From contig NW_025919355.1 in the NCBI RefSeq assembly GCF_907164915.1, positions 1 through 64,000 of the forward strand: a stretch of DNA of 64,000 bases, given 5' to 3'. Shown here in pieces: positions 32,621-44,072 of this stretch (its first letter is position 1; every line of letters begins with the position of its first letter). Source of the DNA: Impatiens glandulifera. Its lineage: Eukaryota; Streptophyta; Magnoliopsida; Ericales; Balsaminaceae. Under the pieces are notes generated by a model. That model ran no database searches. It saw only the letters and a program-made list of their open reading frames with translations, and had not been told where the DNA came from. Position numbers and translations under genes: made by a program.

Positions 32621-32639
32621 AACATTCCCAGACGACGAA

Positions 32640-33101
32640 GTGATGACTATTAACCCTACAACCTGGAAGCTATTATTCGATGGAGCTTCAATAAAACAAG
32701 GTTATGGCATCAGAATACTACTCATCGATCCAATGGGAATATACAACCCAATCTCAGTCAAGCTCGAATATCAAGTGACAAACAATGAGGCAGAGTATGA
32801 AGCGTGCATCTCTGGCTTGAAGATTGCTCATGAAAAAGGAGCAAGACGTCTAGAAGTAGTAGGAGACTCAAACTTAGTCATTTCACAAGCTAATGGTGAA
32901 TGGCAAGTCAAAGGAGACAACCTCAAACCCTACCATCAACACTTATCGACTCTAATAGAAAAGTTTGAACATGTAACATTCACACATGCTCCGAGAAGTC
33001 AAAATCGATTCGCAGACGCTTTGGCCACGTTAGTAGCCATGACGCAAATCCCGGAAGGAATCAAAATCAAGCCTTTGAAGATTCGTCAGAAACAGAAATG
33101 A
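32640..33101 (+). CDS. Archaeal-type RNase H (aRNH) domain of Tat element
   Basis: An open frame of 153 codons. Catalytic residues can be read in order: Asp in LLFDGAS, Glu in NNEAEYEA, Asp in VVGDSNLVI and Asp in NRFADALATL. Tat-lineage elements are known to carry this second RNase H after the ordinary one; it is the best-kept domain of the element. In a living element it would be part of the pol polyprotein. The stop at its end comes before integrase, which may be a later mutation. Confidence 0.85.
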   Translation: MMTINPTTWKLLFDGASIKQGYGIRILLIDPMGIYNPISVKLEYQVTNNEAEYEACISGLKIAHEKGARRLEVVGDSNLVISQANGEWQVKGDNLKPYHQHLSTLIEKFEHVTFTHAPRSQNRFADALATLVAMTQIPEGIKIKPLKIRQKQK

Positions 33102-33109
33102 GACTTCGA

Positions 33110-34391
33110 GAAGAGGACGATTGCCAACACCGAAGTCGCGCCCAAACCTTGGTTCGAACCTCTACAGAAGCACGTTGAGCATGGAGAGTATCCTTCACAC
33201 TTCCAAAAGAAAGAGAGGAGAGATCTACGCCAATACGCAACCAACTATGTGCTTCTCGCAGGAAAGCTATATCGAAGCTCCTTTGACGGTCAGAACATGT
33301 TATGCATCAACCAGTCTCAAACATCACAGATCATGGAGGAAGTACATGCAGGAACATGTCGCCCACACATGAACGGATCAACACTCGCTAAGAAGATCCT
33401 TCGCTTTGGCTATTACTGGCAGAACATGGAAAAAGAATGTGTAGAATATGTTAAGAAGTGTCATCAATATCAAGTTTACGCGAACTTGAAGCACACCCCA
33501 GCATCTTTACTTTACAACATGACTTCACCATGGCCATTCTCGACATGGGGAATAGATATCATTGGGAAAATTTATCCTCACGCTTCAAACGGACACGAAT
33601 TCATCCTGGTAGCTATCGATTATTTCACAAAGTGGGTCGAAGCTCAATCATACAAGGTTCTCAAGTCATCACATATTGCCAAGTTCATACGAAACAACAT
33701 CATTGCAGGTTATGGAGTTCCTCATGCCTTGATCTCAGACAATGGTGGACACTTCCGGGGAGAAGTACTCAAAGTACTAGATGAATACATGATGGAACAC
33801 CACAAATCCTCACCTTATCGTCCTCAAATGAACAGCGCAGTAGAGGTAGCGTACAAGAACATCATCACTATCATCAAGAAGATGACTCAGACGTACAAGG
33901 ATTGGCACGATAAGCTTCCATACGCCTTATGGGGATATAGAACAACCATTCGAACGTCAACGGGAGAAACGCCATTTGCATTGGTCTACAGAATGGATGT
34001 AGTGCAACCTATCGAAATCAAAGTTCCTACTTTAAGAGTTTTACTCGAGACACAAGTAGTGAAGGAAGATTGGTGTAAGTCACGATACAATCAGATAGCC
34101 CTTATGGAAGACAAGAGGTTAGACGCATTATGTCACACGCAAGCATACCAAAGAAGAATGACCAGAGATTTCAATAAGAAAGTGAAACCTAGGAACATTC
34201 AAGAAGGCGATTTAGTTCTAAAGAAGAACTTGCAGATACTAGACCCTAGAGGGAAATTCCAAACACCATGGGAAGGACCCTACCTCGTCAAGAAGGTCTT
34301 TTTAGGCGGAGCCACGAAATTGACCACCATGGACGGAGAAGAACTCTCAGCACCCTTCAATGTCAACATGCTTAAAAGATACTTCGTTTAA
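33110..34391 (+). pseudogene. Tat integrase
   Basis: An uninterrupted frame runs to TAA 34391. The zinc-binding H2C2 region reads EEVHAG...H then CVEYVKKCHQYQVY; the last Cys of the usual CHQCQ is Tyr, so the finger is damaged. The catalytic core follows with Asp in WGIDII (about 33555), Asp in LISDNGGHF (about 33735) and Glu in SAVEVAYKN (about 33840). The C-terminal part has the GDLVLKK and FQTPWEGPYLVKK motif typical of Tat. No chromodomain is seen. The reading has no true start because it belongs to a polyprotein. Confidence 0.85.
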
Positions 34392-34419
34392 AGCATGCGT
34401 GTTGAATCTCATACAATCA

Positions 34420-34880
34420 ATGTTCATAACCTCATAAGTTGTGAACTACGTCAGACCTGATCTCTCTCGAGAGTACGTAGGCAACCCATCCAGGGTGCGG
34501 TCACCACTATCAATTATCGAAAGAAGTTGATAGATATTTCATTTCACATAACATGCATTCACTGCTCATTATATACATCAAAGTTCATAACCTTATAAGT
34601 TGTGAACTACGTGAGACCTGATCTCTCTTGAGAGTACGTAGGCAGCCCATCTAGGGCGCGGTCAATACTATCCATTATCGATAGAAATTGATAGACATTT
34701 CGCATTACATGCATTCATTACACATACATCAAAGTTCATAACTTCACAAGTTGTGAACTACGTCAGACCTGATCTCTCTCGAGAGTACATAGGCAACCCA
34801 TCCAAGGTGCGGTCACCATTGTCAATTATCGAAAGAAGTTGATAGACATTTCATTTCACATCACATCGCATACATTCATT
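34420..34880 (+). repeat. Three tandem ~157-bp units in Tat 3' UTR
   Basis: Each unit begins near GTTCATAAC.T.A.AAGTTG (34420, 34580, 34734). It holds a CTCTCTCGAGAG palindrome-like core and TACGTAGGCA, and ends with ATTATCGA..GAA.TTGATAG, whose two halves can pair. Confidence 0.85.
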
Positions 34881-36569
34881 GCATATACATTAAAAAGGGA
34901 GTTAATCACACTCTGAGTTGACTCCTAAACCAAAAACTCTTAGTCAATACTAGGGGCATTTTTATTAAAATAAAAATGACTACAAGATCCTCATAGAGTC
35001 CCACTTGAGAAAATATAACGCCCAAAGCTAAAGTATTTTTCTCTTCGACTTAGGATCTCACGTTTTCACAAGAATTCAAACAAACATTTTCACAAGGATG
35101 TGCATGGAACTACGTTGGACCTGAATTCCCCTAGCTATGGGATACGTAGGCAACTTGTATGAGCCCGGTCCTAAACATTTTTAAAAAATCAAACCCTATA
35201 TCGACACTAGAGGCATTTTATGAAAATGAAATGATTGAAAGATCCTCACATAGTTAGCTTAAATGAGTAAATATAACGCCTAACACATGGCTAAAGCACT
35301 TTATTTTCTAGCAGCTTAGGATCTTAAAAGATTTTCAGCTTAAGTCAATTGCCACTCCAGAAGATACTTAAGAAAATTTCCCCAGCTTAAGTCAATTGCA
35401 ACTCTAGCAGAAATTAAGAAAATTCCTCAACGAAATGCAGAATCACGATTTATTCGTGATACAATTTTGAAACTACGTTCGGACCAGATTTCTCCTTTTA
35501 TGAGAATACGTATGCAACTTTTCACAAGTACGGTCTCAAATCCCAAGCAAGCTAAATTTTGAGCTAAGACAAAATACATCCCCACAGAATTCAAGCTAAT
35601 GAGAAATTGGGATCACAAATCTATCCAAAACAATCAAACCCCTTGTGTCGAAACTAGGGGCATTTGTGGAAGATAAAAAAAAGATAGACCTCTGAATTTT
35701 TCTAATGCCAAGCGAAATGATGAGCGAGTGCAAGAAATAAGTAGGGATGCGGGAAAATACGTTTCTCCCCAATGGATGTCTCTTAACGAACTAATGTAAC
35801 TAGTGAAATCCGAGTAAAGCGCTTCGCAAACGGATCTATCTCGAGCCTAGACAAAAGCTTAAACTACTGATGTTTAAGAGGGAGCTCATAAAAAGATGAA
35901 TGCCCAAACTTGGAACCATGTTATCAACCAAGGCGATGTCTCGTCTCAATTGGAGGTCAAGTGCCAAAGATCTAAGACCTCAAGAAAAGTAAAATCAATT
36001 AAACAAAGACTTTGTTGGTTGAGATATGAAATACAATATTGTTGTTCATTTAGATTCTATCTAATTGATATGCAAGAACAAAGTGTTTGAATCTATCAGA
36101 TACACCCCGGTCATAAAGAAAAGTGGCCGAATAAAATAGAAAAATACTCGTAGAGGTTGAGATATTGAAATCATCATTTGTTGTTCATCTAGACTTTTGT
36201 CTAAATTGCCAATGCAAGAACAAGAATGTACCGATTCTATTAAATATACCCTGAGTATAAAAGAGCCCAATGCCATAGAATCTTAAGCACACTGACCTCC
36301 GAATTTGAGAAGCGAGGCTCAACCTCATGACGCGTGGTTGAAAGATTAAGCATTCTAGCGAACAAATCCCTCGAAAAACTCAGGGCAAAACGTCTCGGCG
36401 AAAGACAAGTCCCAAAAAGTGACAACATGAATCTCGAAGAAATCGATTACATGTGGTTTCCTCTCGACACAATCTAAGGAAGAAAGTATGGAACCGATTC
36501 TTGAAAATATTTCAAGACCGTTGAAGAAGACGCTAGTGCTTTGAAAATTAAGGAAGTCTAACTTCGAAC

Positions 36570-37870
36570 TATAATCACTAAGCAGAATTGTGATTAAAAA
36601 GTGTTTCGCTAAACTGACCAGCGGCACTTAAATCTATATAATCACTAAGTAGAATTGTGATTAAATAGTATTTCGCTAAACTGACCAGCGATACTCAAAT
36701 CCATATAATCACTAAGCAGAATTGTGATTAAAAAGTGTTTCGCTAAATTGACCAGCGGCACTTAAATCTATATAATCACTAAGCAGAATTTTGGTTAAAT
36801 AGTATTTCGCTAAACTGACCAGCGATACTCAAATCCATATAATCACTAAGCATAATTGTGATTAAAAAGTGTTTCGCTAAACTGACCAGCGACACTTAAA
36901 TCTATATAATCACTAAGCAGAATTGTGATTAAATAGTATTTCGCTAAATTGACCAGCGATACTCAAATCCATATAATCACTAAGCAGAATTGTGATTAAA
37001 AAGTGTTTCGCTAAACTGACCAACGACACTTAAATCTATATAATCACTAAGCAAAATTGTGTTTCAATAGTATTTCGCTAAATTGACCAGCGATATTCAA
37101 ATCTATATAATCACTAAGCAGAATTGTGATTAAATAGTATTTCGCTAAATTGACCAGCGATACTTAGATTCATACTAATCACTAATCAGAATTGTGATTA
37201 AAAAGTATTTCGCTAAACTGACCAGCGATACTCAAATCTATATAATCACTAAGCAGAATTATGATTAAAAAGTGTTTCGCTAAACTGACCAGCGACACTT
37301 AAATCTATATAATCACTAAGCAGAATTGTGATTAAAAAGTGTTTCGCTAAACTGACCAGCGACACTTAAATCTATATAATCACTAAGCAGAATTGTGATT
37401 AAATAGTATTTCGCTAAATTGACCAGCGATACTTAGATTATGTATAATCACTAAGTAGAATTGTGATTAAAAAGTGTTTCGCTAAACTGACCAGCGGCAC
37501 TTAAATCTATATAATCACTAAGCAGAATTGTGATTAAATAGTATATCGCTAAATTGACCAGCAATACTTAGATTCATAATAATCACTAAGTAGAGTTGTG
37601 ATTAAAAAGTATTTCGCTAAACTGACCAGCGATACTTAAATCTATATAATCACTAAGTAGAATTGTGATTAAATAGTATTTCGCTAAACTGACCAGCGAT
37701 ACTTAAATCTATAATAATCACTAAATAGAGTTGTGATTAAATAGTATTTCGCTAAACTGACCAGCGATACTTAAACTTATAATAATCACTAAGCAGAGTT
37801 GTGATTAGAATAATCATTAAGATTTTTTCGCTCCATGTGAAAAGCGAGACAAACTTAATCACTAAACAGA
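36570..37870 (+). repeat. 67-bp tandem array (~18 units) in Tat 3' UTR
   Basis: TTTCGCTAAA recurs at 36604, 36671, 36738 and so on, a 67-bp step. In the first part two variants alternate (AAAAAGTGTTTCGC...CACTTAAATC and AAATAGTATTTCGC...TACTCAAATC), making a dimeric higher-order unit of about 134 bp. Each unit holds TAATCAC...GTGATTA and TCGCT...AGCGA inverted pairs, so two small hairpins per unit are possible. The last units decay near 37790-37870. Confidence 0.9.
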
Positions 37871-38271
37871 GTTGTGATTAAAATGACTATTAAATTGCTC
37901 AATGAAAAGAGTAATAAACAATAAACACAATCAGCAAACTGAGTCAAGATGTGTACTCATGTACAATCCAAAGACTAGGCGAGGTGTGTAGAAATATGGT
38001 CGAAACCACCAGGCTCGATCTACACGATCGATAAACTAGGAGCGATGCATATTCCAAACAAAGGTGAATTTTCAACGAGTGGATGATAAACCGACTTTGA
38101 AGAATGAAGGGTAAATTACACGGGTCTCCCGAGAGACTCGTCAGGTTTGTTCTCTTATCATTCAAGGAAGCCAAAAATAAACTATAAATTGGGTATTTTC
38201 AAAACGGTGTGCCTATTTTCAACTTTCGACATGCATTTTTCTAAACCGAGTGTTTTCTACAAATTTTGTCC

Positions 38272-38284
38272 AAGAGGGGCATTC
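38272..38284 (+). promoter_or_regulatory. Polypurine tract of Tat element
   Basis: AAGAGGGGCATTC directly precedes the LTR start TGTAGACAC. The position fits plus-strand priming. Confidence 0.7.
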
Positions 38285-41099
38285 TGTAGACACTCATTTT
38301 TCACACCTAATTTTATAGGTTATGCTTTTCATAAATCTGAGTCTATAAAATTTTCTCGAATTCATTCACGGACTTATTGCACGATTTATATTAAAGACGA
38401 TTATTTTTAGAACAATTGAGTTTTTGAAAATAATTGATTTTGGATTCTTAATAAAGTTAAGGTAGTAATTTGTCTATGTTACAACACTTAGAGAAGTTAT
38501 TATACTTAGAATATTCAAGGTTTTATTTAATTAATTACCTTGCGTATTTATAAAAAAAAAATTAAAAAAAAATTATTTTACAAAATATATATTAGTGTTT
38601 TTATAAAATTTGGTTAGTTATATTTTGTTTGTTAGATTAGTTAGATTAAACTTTGAAATTTGACTTCTTGAATAAGTTAGTTAGCATTTTATTTATTTAA
38701 TTAGAATTGTTCCTTATAAATAGAAATAATTAAAAATAAAATTGTTTATTTGTGTTTTTAACAAAATCTTTTTTTTGTAGGATGAAGGGGTGTGTAAAGG
38801 GGATAACGTGCAAAAATAAGAAGATAACGGTGTCTACAAAATCATGAGAAACATCCTAGGTCAAAGAAAGGAAAAGAGATTACTAAAATAAAGGAAGAAG
38901 TTGTCAAAGGAAGAATAATTCAGCCGTGTGTTGAAGAGAAGCATGAAGGCTTGGTCATTTTTAATTAAAATGACCAAGTATTACATCATTTATTAAATAA
39001 AGATTAAATCTCATTGGATGAAAACTTGATATTTATTTACATGTCAAGTGGAGATTGCTACATTATTTTAAACATTTGTAAATGTTTAAAATAGATTTTT
39101 CCCAACAGTCAAGTGGGTTTCATAGTTTTGCCTATAAATACCCCTCTTAACACCCTATCAAAGGGACTTCTTCCTCTCTCTCTTCACCTTGACCTAAACA
39201 CTTTTTCATTCTCTCATAGCCCTAGTCTGTCCAATTCCTTGCACAACGGAAATCAAGAGCCATATTGTAAGCTTTTGATTTCCTCTTTTTTTACAAGGTT
39301 TTTGTCTACTTCATTAAATAAAAATCATTGCATATTTTAATTTATTGTTTTCTTGGTCTCTTTAATTTCATGCATGATCATGTAAATATGTATGTTATGT
39401 AACACATATACAAAAATAGAAAGTTCAAAATTAAAACAAAGATATAGGCGAAATATGATTAAAAAATAAGTACCCTTTACATCTTTGACTTTGTATTTTT
39501 GGTTTGCTATCTTTCTCACCTCCCCTTTAGCTGAAATTTTATATGCATGTTAATTAATATACTTTTTAAAACATATAAAAAATTCAGAAATTTATGAACT
39601 GTTTTGACAAGTATATAAATTGAAAAACCGAACTGACCCAAAACTTGTATGTTTTCATTTTTTTTAATTTGTAATTTTTTATTCTTAGCTTTGCACATAT
39701 CACGTTTATGTGAATTTTTGTAGGAATGTTATTTGATGTAAATAGAATAACATATAAAAAAAATTAGACAATTCTAAATAGTTTTGCTTGAAAAATAAAA
39801 ACAATGTAAAGGAAGTGATAAAAATATGCATGTTCTTAATTGTAAATATTGATCTTGAATATTTTGTGTGACCATTGGGTGAAATCTTGGGTGAAATCTT
39901 ATATTTATGTTATATTGTTATAAATTATTGTTTAATATTAGTTTTGGCCAAAATATTATGGGTTTTTGTCTTGTCTCGGGTTACTTGGTTGTGTTGTTTG
40001 AATTTTAAGGTCGTCCTACCAAAAAGAATGGCCAATGCTGCTGCCGACGCTTTTCCAACGACGCTTCTGATCCCAAAATAATTCCAGCAATTGAAGAATT
40101 ACGGCGACGCTCCACTGCCGATGTTTTGAGTTCTTTCTCATGGCTAAACTTGCTGATGACGCTTCCCAGGCGACGCTTGCTGCAGTCTTCAGCTTTTCCT
40201 TTTTTTGTTTATTTGTTTTTTTAATTTTTTTTTCTGATTTAGGTTTATTTTTGTTTGATATTTTTTTATTTTTGCTTAGTTAAGAGTTTGTGGCTTGTTT
40301 GATCTTATGTTAGAAAAAATTAAAATTTAAACCCTAACTAAAATTGAACTTAGCCCAAACTTAGATTTAGAATTTTCTTTAGACATAGGACTTTTTTTAT
40401 TTTTTTTATTTTATTATTATTTTTATTATTTTCATTATTATTTTTATTTAAACAAAAAACCCCAAAATAGTAAAATTTTAGACCTTTAAATAATTCACTA
40501 AAGTTTCTTAAAAATTCATCTAGACTTAGGCCAATTAATTTTTGATTAATAACTTGCCTAATTTTGATTTTTATGATAACTTTATGTGTGAATTATTTGC
40601 TCTCGTTTTCTTTTATCTTTGCTTATTTGTTTATCGCATGTAAACTCATTAAATGTTTAAAATGGAAAATTCTAAAATGTAAAGCGTAAGAATGTTTTAA
40701 AGAAAGGCCAAAATTAATTAATAGAGACCTTAGGGGCGTTGTGGGACCTAGCGTCTAAAAAACCCTTTCCCACACGTAACCAAACGCCGAACTCACATCT
40801 CTTAAATTCCTAATTATTGAAATTAGGTGGCTACTCTCTAGTCGTGAGGTTAATTAATAATGAAAAAAGTTAAAAAAGACCTATGACATACTTCCCATTA
40901 AAAAACTCCCAATCTCTCCCAAATTCGACGGGAAGGTAAGATATGGAGTTGTCTATAAAGCCTCGTTTTTAAAACTTAAATATTTTCAACATTAAAATTA
41001 ATTCCCCTCACGTTTTCAAAAAATAATTTTTTTTAAAGAGTGTCCCAGAATTTTTAAACTAGTCGATCAAAAATTCTTTTTTTAAAAAAATCGATCACA
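38285..41099 (+). mobile_element. Complete 3' LTR of Tat element
   Basis: The LTR runs from TGTAGACAC to GATCACA, 2,815 bp. A TATA box lies at 39133, followed by a CT-rich initiator region (about 39165). U5 is long and T-rich and shares the GACGCT-word cluster (about 40038-40180) with the 5' LTR. The right neighbour is minus-strand copia integrase. Differences from the 5' LTR include several indels of tens of bases in T-rich parts, pointing to an old insertion. Confidence 0.88.
39133..39140 (+). promoter_or_regulatory. TATA box of Tat LTR
   Basis: TATAAATA sits in the context GCCTATAAATACCCCTC, a strong plant TATA context. The missing counterpart in the 5' LTR means the element lacks its own promoter upstream. 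Confidence 0.7.
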
Positions 41100-41750
41100 A
41101 CAGCCAAAGATCCTAAGATACCGGATATTAGGAACTCTGTCATGGTATACTTCAAATAGTGTTTTATTTAGCCGTTTGTTAATCATATATCATTTTTGTG
41201 TATTACATGCATTATTGATAGCCTCGTCCCAAAACTTTTGAGCAATCCTCGAATCCACTATCATGGACCATGCGGCTTCCTTAAGAGTTCGGTTTCTTCT
41301 CTCAGCCAATCCATTCTATTGAGGAGTTCTAGCACTAGACAACTCGTGCCTAATTCCGGATTTCTCAAGAAATGCAGTTAGAGTACTATTTATAAATTCA
41401 GTTCCTCTATCGCTTCTAATCTTATTTATGCGTATAGATTTCTCATTATGTAATCTTTTAAGCAATTTAATCAAATTCGGTGTAGCCTGATTTTAGAAAC
41501 CAAAAATATCACCCAAGTAAATTTGGAGTAATCATCAATAACAAGCATAGTATAATGAATATCGCCTAGGCTTGTGACCCTAACCGGTCCAAATAAGTCC
41601 ATGTGAAGTAATTCTAAGCATTGGCTGGATTGATTGTTCCCTTTACTTTTGAAAGTTGATTTTATTTGTTTTTTCCATTTGACATGAAGAACATACTTTA
41701 TCTTTTGCAAATTTCATGTTAGGAATCCCTTCAACTAATCCTTTGGTACA
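41100..41750 (-). pseudogene. copia integrase, minus strand
   Basis: On the minus strand: LLHMDLFGPVRV and IDDYSKFTWV (about 41560-41640), then after a frame break IRSDRGTEF (about 41400), a TPQ.NGLAERRNRTL-type stretch with the catalytic Glu (about 41300), and AWSMIVDSRI. All three catalytic acidic residues can be traced. It is cut at 41100 by the Tat LTR, and the RT half is not found on the far side of the Tat element. Confidence 0.85.
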
Positions 41751-41759
41751 AATAACATT

Positions 41760-42235
41760 AATGTTTTTGAAATTCAAGTGATTTAACCGTTTATGCCAAG
41801 GCAGTTTGGATCATTCTTAGCTATCATGCAAATTGGGTTTTCATATTTAGTTTTCTAGTCCACTTTGTCAATGTTTCCTAACCTATTTCTGGTTAGTAAA
41901 ACGCTACCCTGAGAATTTTAAACTAAGCATGTCTGTTTGTGAAATTCAACCGTATATCCTACATCACACATTTGACTAATACTTAGCAAATTGAAATACA
42001 AGTTTTCAATAAGAAGTACATTATTTATAGTTAAATTGACATGAACAATCTTACCCTTGCCCACGGCTATATCTTTTGAGTTATTGCCGAAAATGATCAT
42101 TGCATCGACTTCCTGAACAATATCGGTCAACAAGTTGTTGTTTCCAGTCATGTGTCTGGAGCAATCACTGTCCAGATACCATTCCGAATTTTCTAGATGC
42201 TTGTTCTTTTTAATCTTCAAAAAATAAATATTTAC
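41760..42235 (-). pseudogene. copia protease and pre-integrase, minus strand
   Basis: The protease is open at 42220-41918. The active site reads LDSDCSRHMTG, where the invariant DSG triad has become DSD, which should abolish activity. GKGKIVH and LLSISQMCDV follow. The pre-integrase zinc region to about 41760 is broken by stops. Confidence 0.85.
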
Positions 42236-42249
42236 ACCTATTTAGTACC

Positions 42250-44019
42250 CACATTTACTTGGGTCCGTCGTTGATTAGTCCCTTAGGAATCCACACTTTA
42301 ATTAATTGGATGACTTTCCCAGTAGTCGTTTTAATAATTTTACCGGTACCTGGCTTGACATCTCTCTGTCTGCTATAAATATCTCATTGTGTTGTGGTGG
42401 TGAGTGTTGGTTTGTTCTATATGAATGTTTATCGGTTTCTTTTCTCACCAGCCGGTTGTCTTTACTTTTCTCAAGATGAAACCATTTTGCTGTGTCGGTT
42501 GGACTTACATATTTAATTTCTTTGGCCAGTTTTGAATCATGATCTGCCTCATTATCGGTTTAACTGCTCTTAACAAAGCTTATGAATGAAAACTTGTTTT
42601 TGTTGAGATTCAACTCGTTGGAAGGTTTCCGGTTAGGCGATTTACCGCCTTTAAATCCAAGACCAAACTTGCATTTGGGATGTCTGTGGTAGATTGATAT
42701 ATGGCTTACGGCTTCATTGGACTACTTCCAAGCAGCCATGACATATTTTGATCTTTCATTTTCTTTAGTTAACAATTGAACTGTCTCCTTGAGCTTCTCA
42801 TTCTCACAGGATAGTCCAATCGGTTCATCGGTCTTAGTTCCACTCGACTCACCAGTGTGGAAGTTCGGTCGGGTTGGTACAAAAGCAGACAGGTTCTTGA
42901 ACTCAACAACCATGTCATTAAGTGCATTAACCAGATCTTCTTTAGTAAACTCTTCACAAGAAAAATCAAATACCTCTTCTTCCTTAGCCATGAGTCAGGT
43001 GAATCCTTCGTTATCGCTATCCGAGTCGGTATGAGCCCACAAACTCCCACCATCGTCGGCTATCAATTCCTTCTGAATCTCCTTCCCTTCACCGGTTTGC
43101 TGATGAACACTCCTCTAGTTATTGTCAGCTGGTTTCTAGTCGTCTCGTCTTGGTCTTCTGTAATCTAACCTGTAATGACCTAAAGCATTACAATTAAAAC
43201 ATCTAACGTTAGATTTATCACCGTAGTTGTAGTTGTAGTTGTTTGATGGTTGATTTTTCTTTATGAATTTTCCGAATTTCCTTGCAAGCATGGCCATCAC
43301 TTCCTCACTAATCTGCTCGGCAGTTTTGACCGGTACAGAAGCTGCTGGTACAAGGTCCGCTGGTTCCACCGATGTCACCAAGGCTTTAGTTGCGGTTGAC
43401 GTTGAGGCTTCATCTTCGATTCAAGATCTCTTCACGAACATGTATGCCTTCAAGTCTTCAAAAACATCATCCCGTTTCATTTGCCCGAGGCTGTTGGATT
43501 CTCGCATCACCATAGTTTTTATGTCCCAAGCACTAGGAAGAGATCTTAATACTTTCACAATGATTTCCATGTTGTCATACTTTTTTCCAAGTGTAGACAA
43601 CTCAATCACCACACTTGTGAACCGATCACTAAATTCTTTCATAGTTTCTCCTGGCCTCATTTTGATATTCTCAAACTTCTTAGTTGCCATTAGTATCTAT
43701 TTTCTTTAGTTCTTTTGTTTCCCCCATGAAGTTGAATCACCGTTTCCTAGGCTTCCTTTGCAGTCGTGCAATCTCTGACTTTCCCGAAGGTGTTTCTGTC
43801 TAGAGATTTGAAAATATGTCACATGCAATGGTTGTCTAGGTTGTTCCTTCTCTTATCTTCAGCTGTCCATTCACCTCTTTCTTTCACGATCTTTATCGGA
43901 CCTTCTTTAAGGATGGAAATCATTTCATCATCCATGGTAATCAAATGTAGATACATCTGAATCTTCTAGTCGGCAAACTCCTCACTTTCTGGCATAGGGG
44001 GCTTCTCATTGTGAGTCAT
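42250..44019 (-). pseudogene. copia gag, minus strand, broken
   Basis: It starts at ATG 44019 (MTHNEKPPMP), 33 bases inside the primer site. The UBN2-type core shows IKMRPGETMKEFSDRFTSVV and LRSLPSAWDIKTMVMRES (43690-43421). A knuckle region reads CFNCNALGHYRLDY, with the last Cys changed to Tyr. An ENEKLKETVQLLTKENERSKYV heptad-like stretch lies near 42760. Several stops and frameshifts interrupt it. It is related to, but clearly diverged from, the two other gag families in this window. Confidence 0.85.
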
Positions 44020-44052
44020 GTTTTCTTGCTTCGGGTTGCTTGGGTGTTAAGA

Positions 44053-44072
44053 TTAACTGCTCTGATACCACT
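44053..44072 (-). promoter_or_regulatory. Primer binding site, minus strand
   Basis: The minus strand reads AGTGGTATCAGAGCAG, a full match to the plant initiator-Met site, directly beside the LTR. Confidence 0.9.

Larger units (their letters stand above)
34392..38284 (+). other. Tat 3' UTR, 3.9 kb, repeat-rich
   Basis: No coding region was recognised between the integrase stop and the polypurine tract. The region consists of three ~157-bp repeats, a module GAACTACGT...TACGTAGGCA seen about five times (34441, 34598, 34753, 35107, 35468), a unique stretch (35560-36560) and a 67-bp satellite-like array. Long 3' UTRs with changing tandem repeats are known in the Tat group and are thought to seed satellites. 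Confidence 0.8.
28017..41099 (+). mobile_element. Ty3/gypsy Tat-lineage element, 5'-truncated
   Basis: The element is framed by related sequences at 28017-29554 and 39563-41099. It has a Tat-type primer site, RT-RNase H, an additional archaeal-type RNase H, integrase, a long 3' UTR with tandem repeats and a full 3' LTR. That layout (double RNase H, no chromodomain seen, repeat-rich 3' UTR) is diagnostic of the Tat/Ogre group. The first ~1.28 kb of the 5' LTR is missing, and most of gag and protease cannot be found, so it is a defective, non-autonomous remnant. Confidence 0.88.

Noticed and set aside
36570..37870. CRISPR-like array
   Set aside because: Units are contiguous 67-bp repeats without unique spacers, inside a plant gypsy 3' UTR.
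39113..39340. 75-codon frame just after the Tat TATA box
   Set aside because: It lies in the LTR R/U5, has CT-rich low-complexity content and is not seen as a known Tat product.
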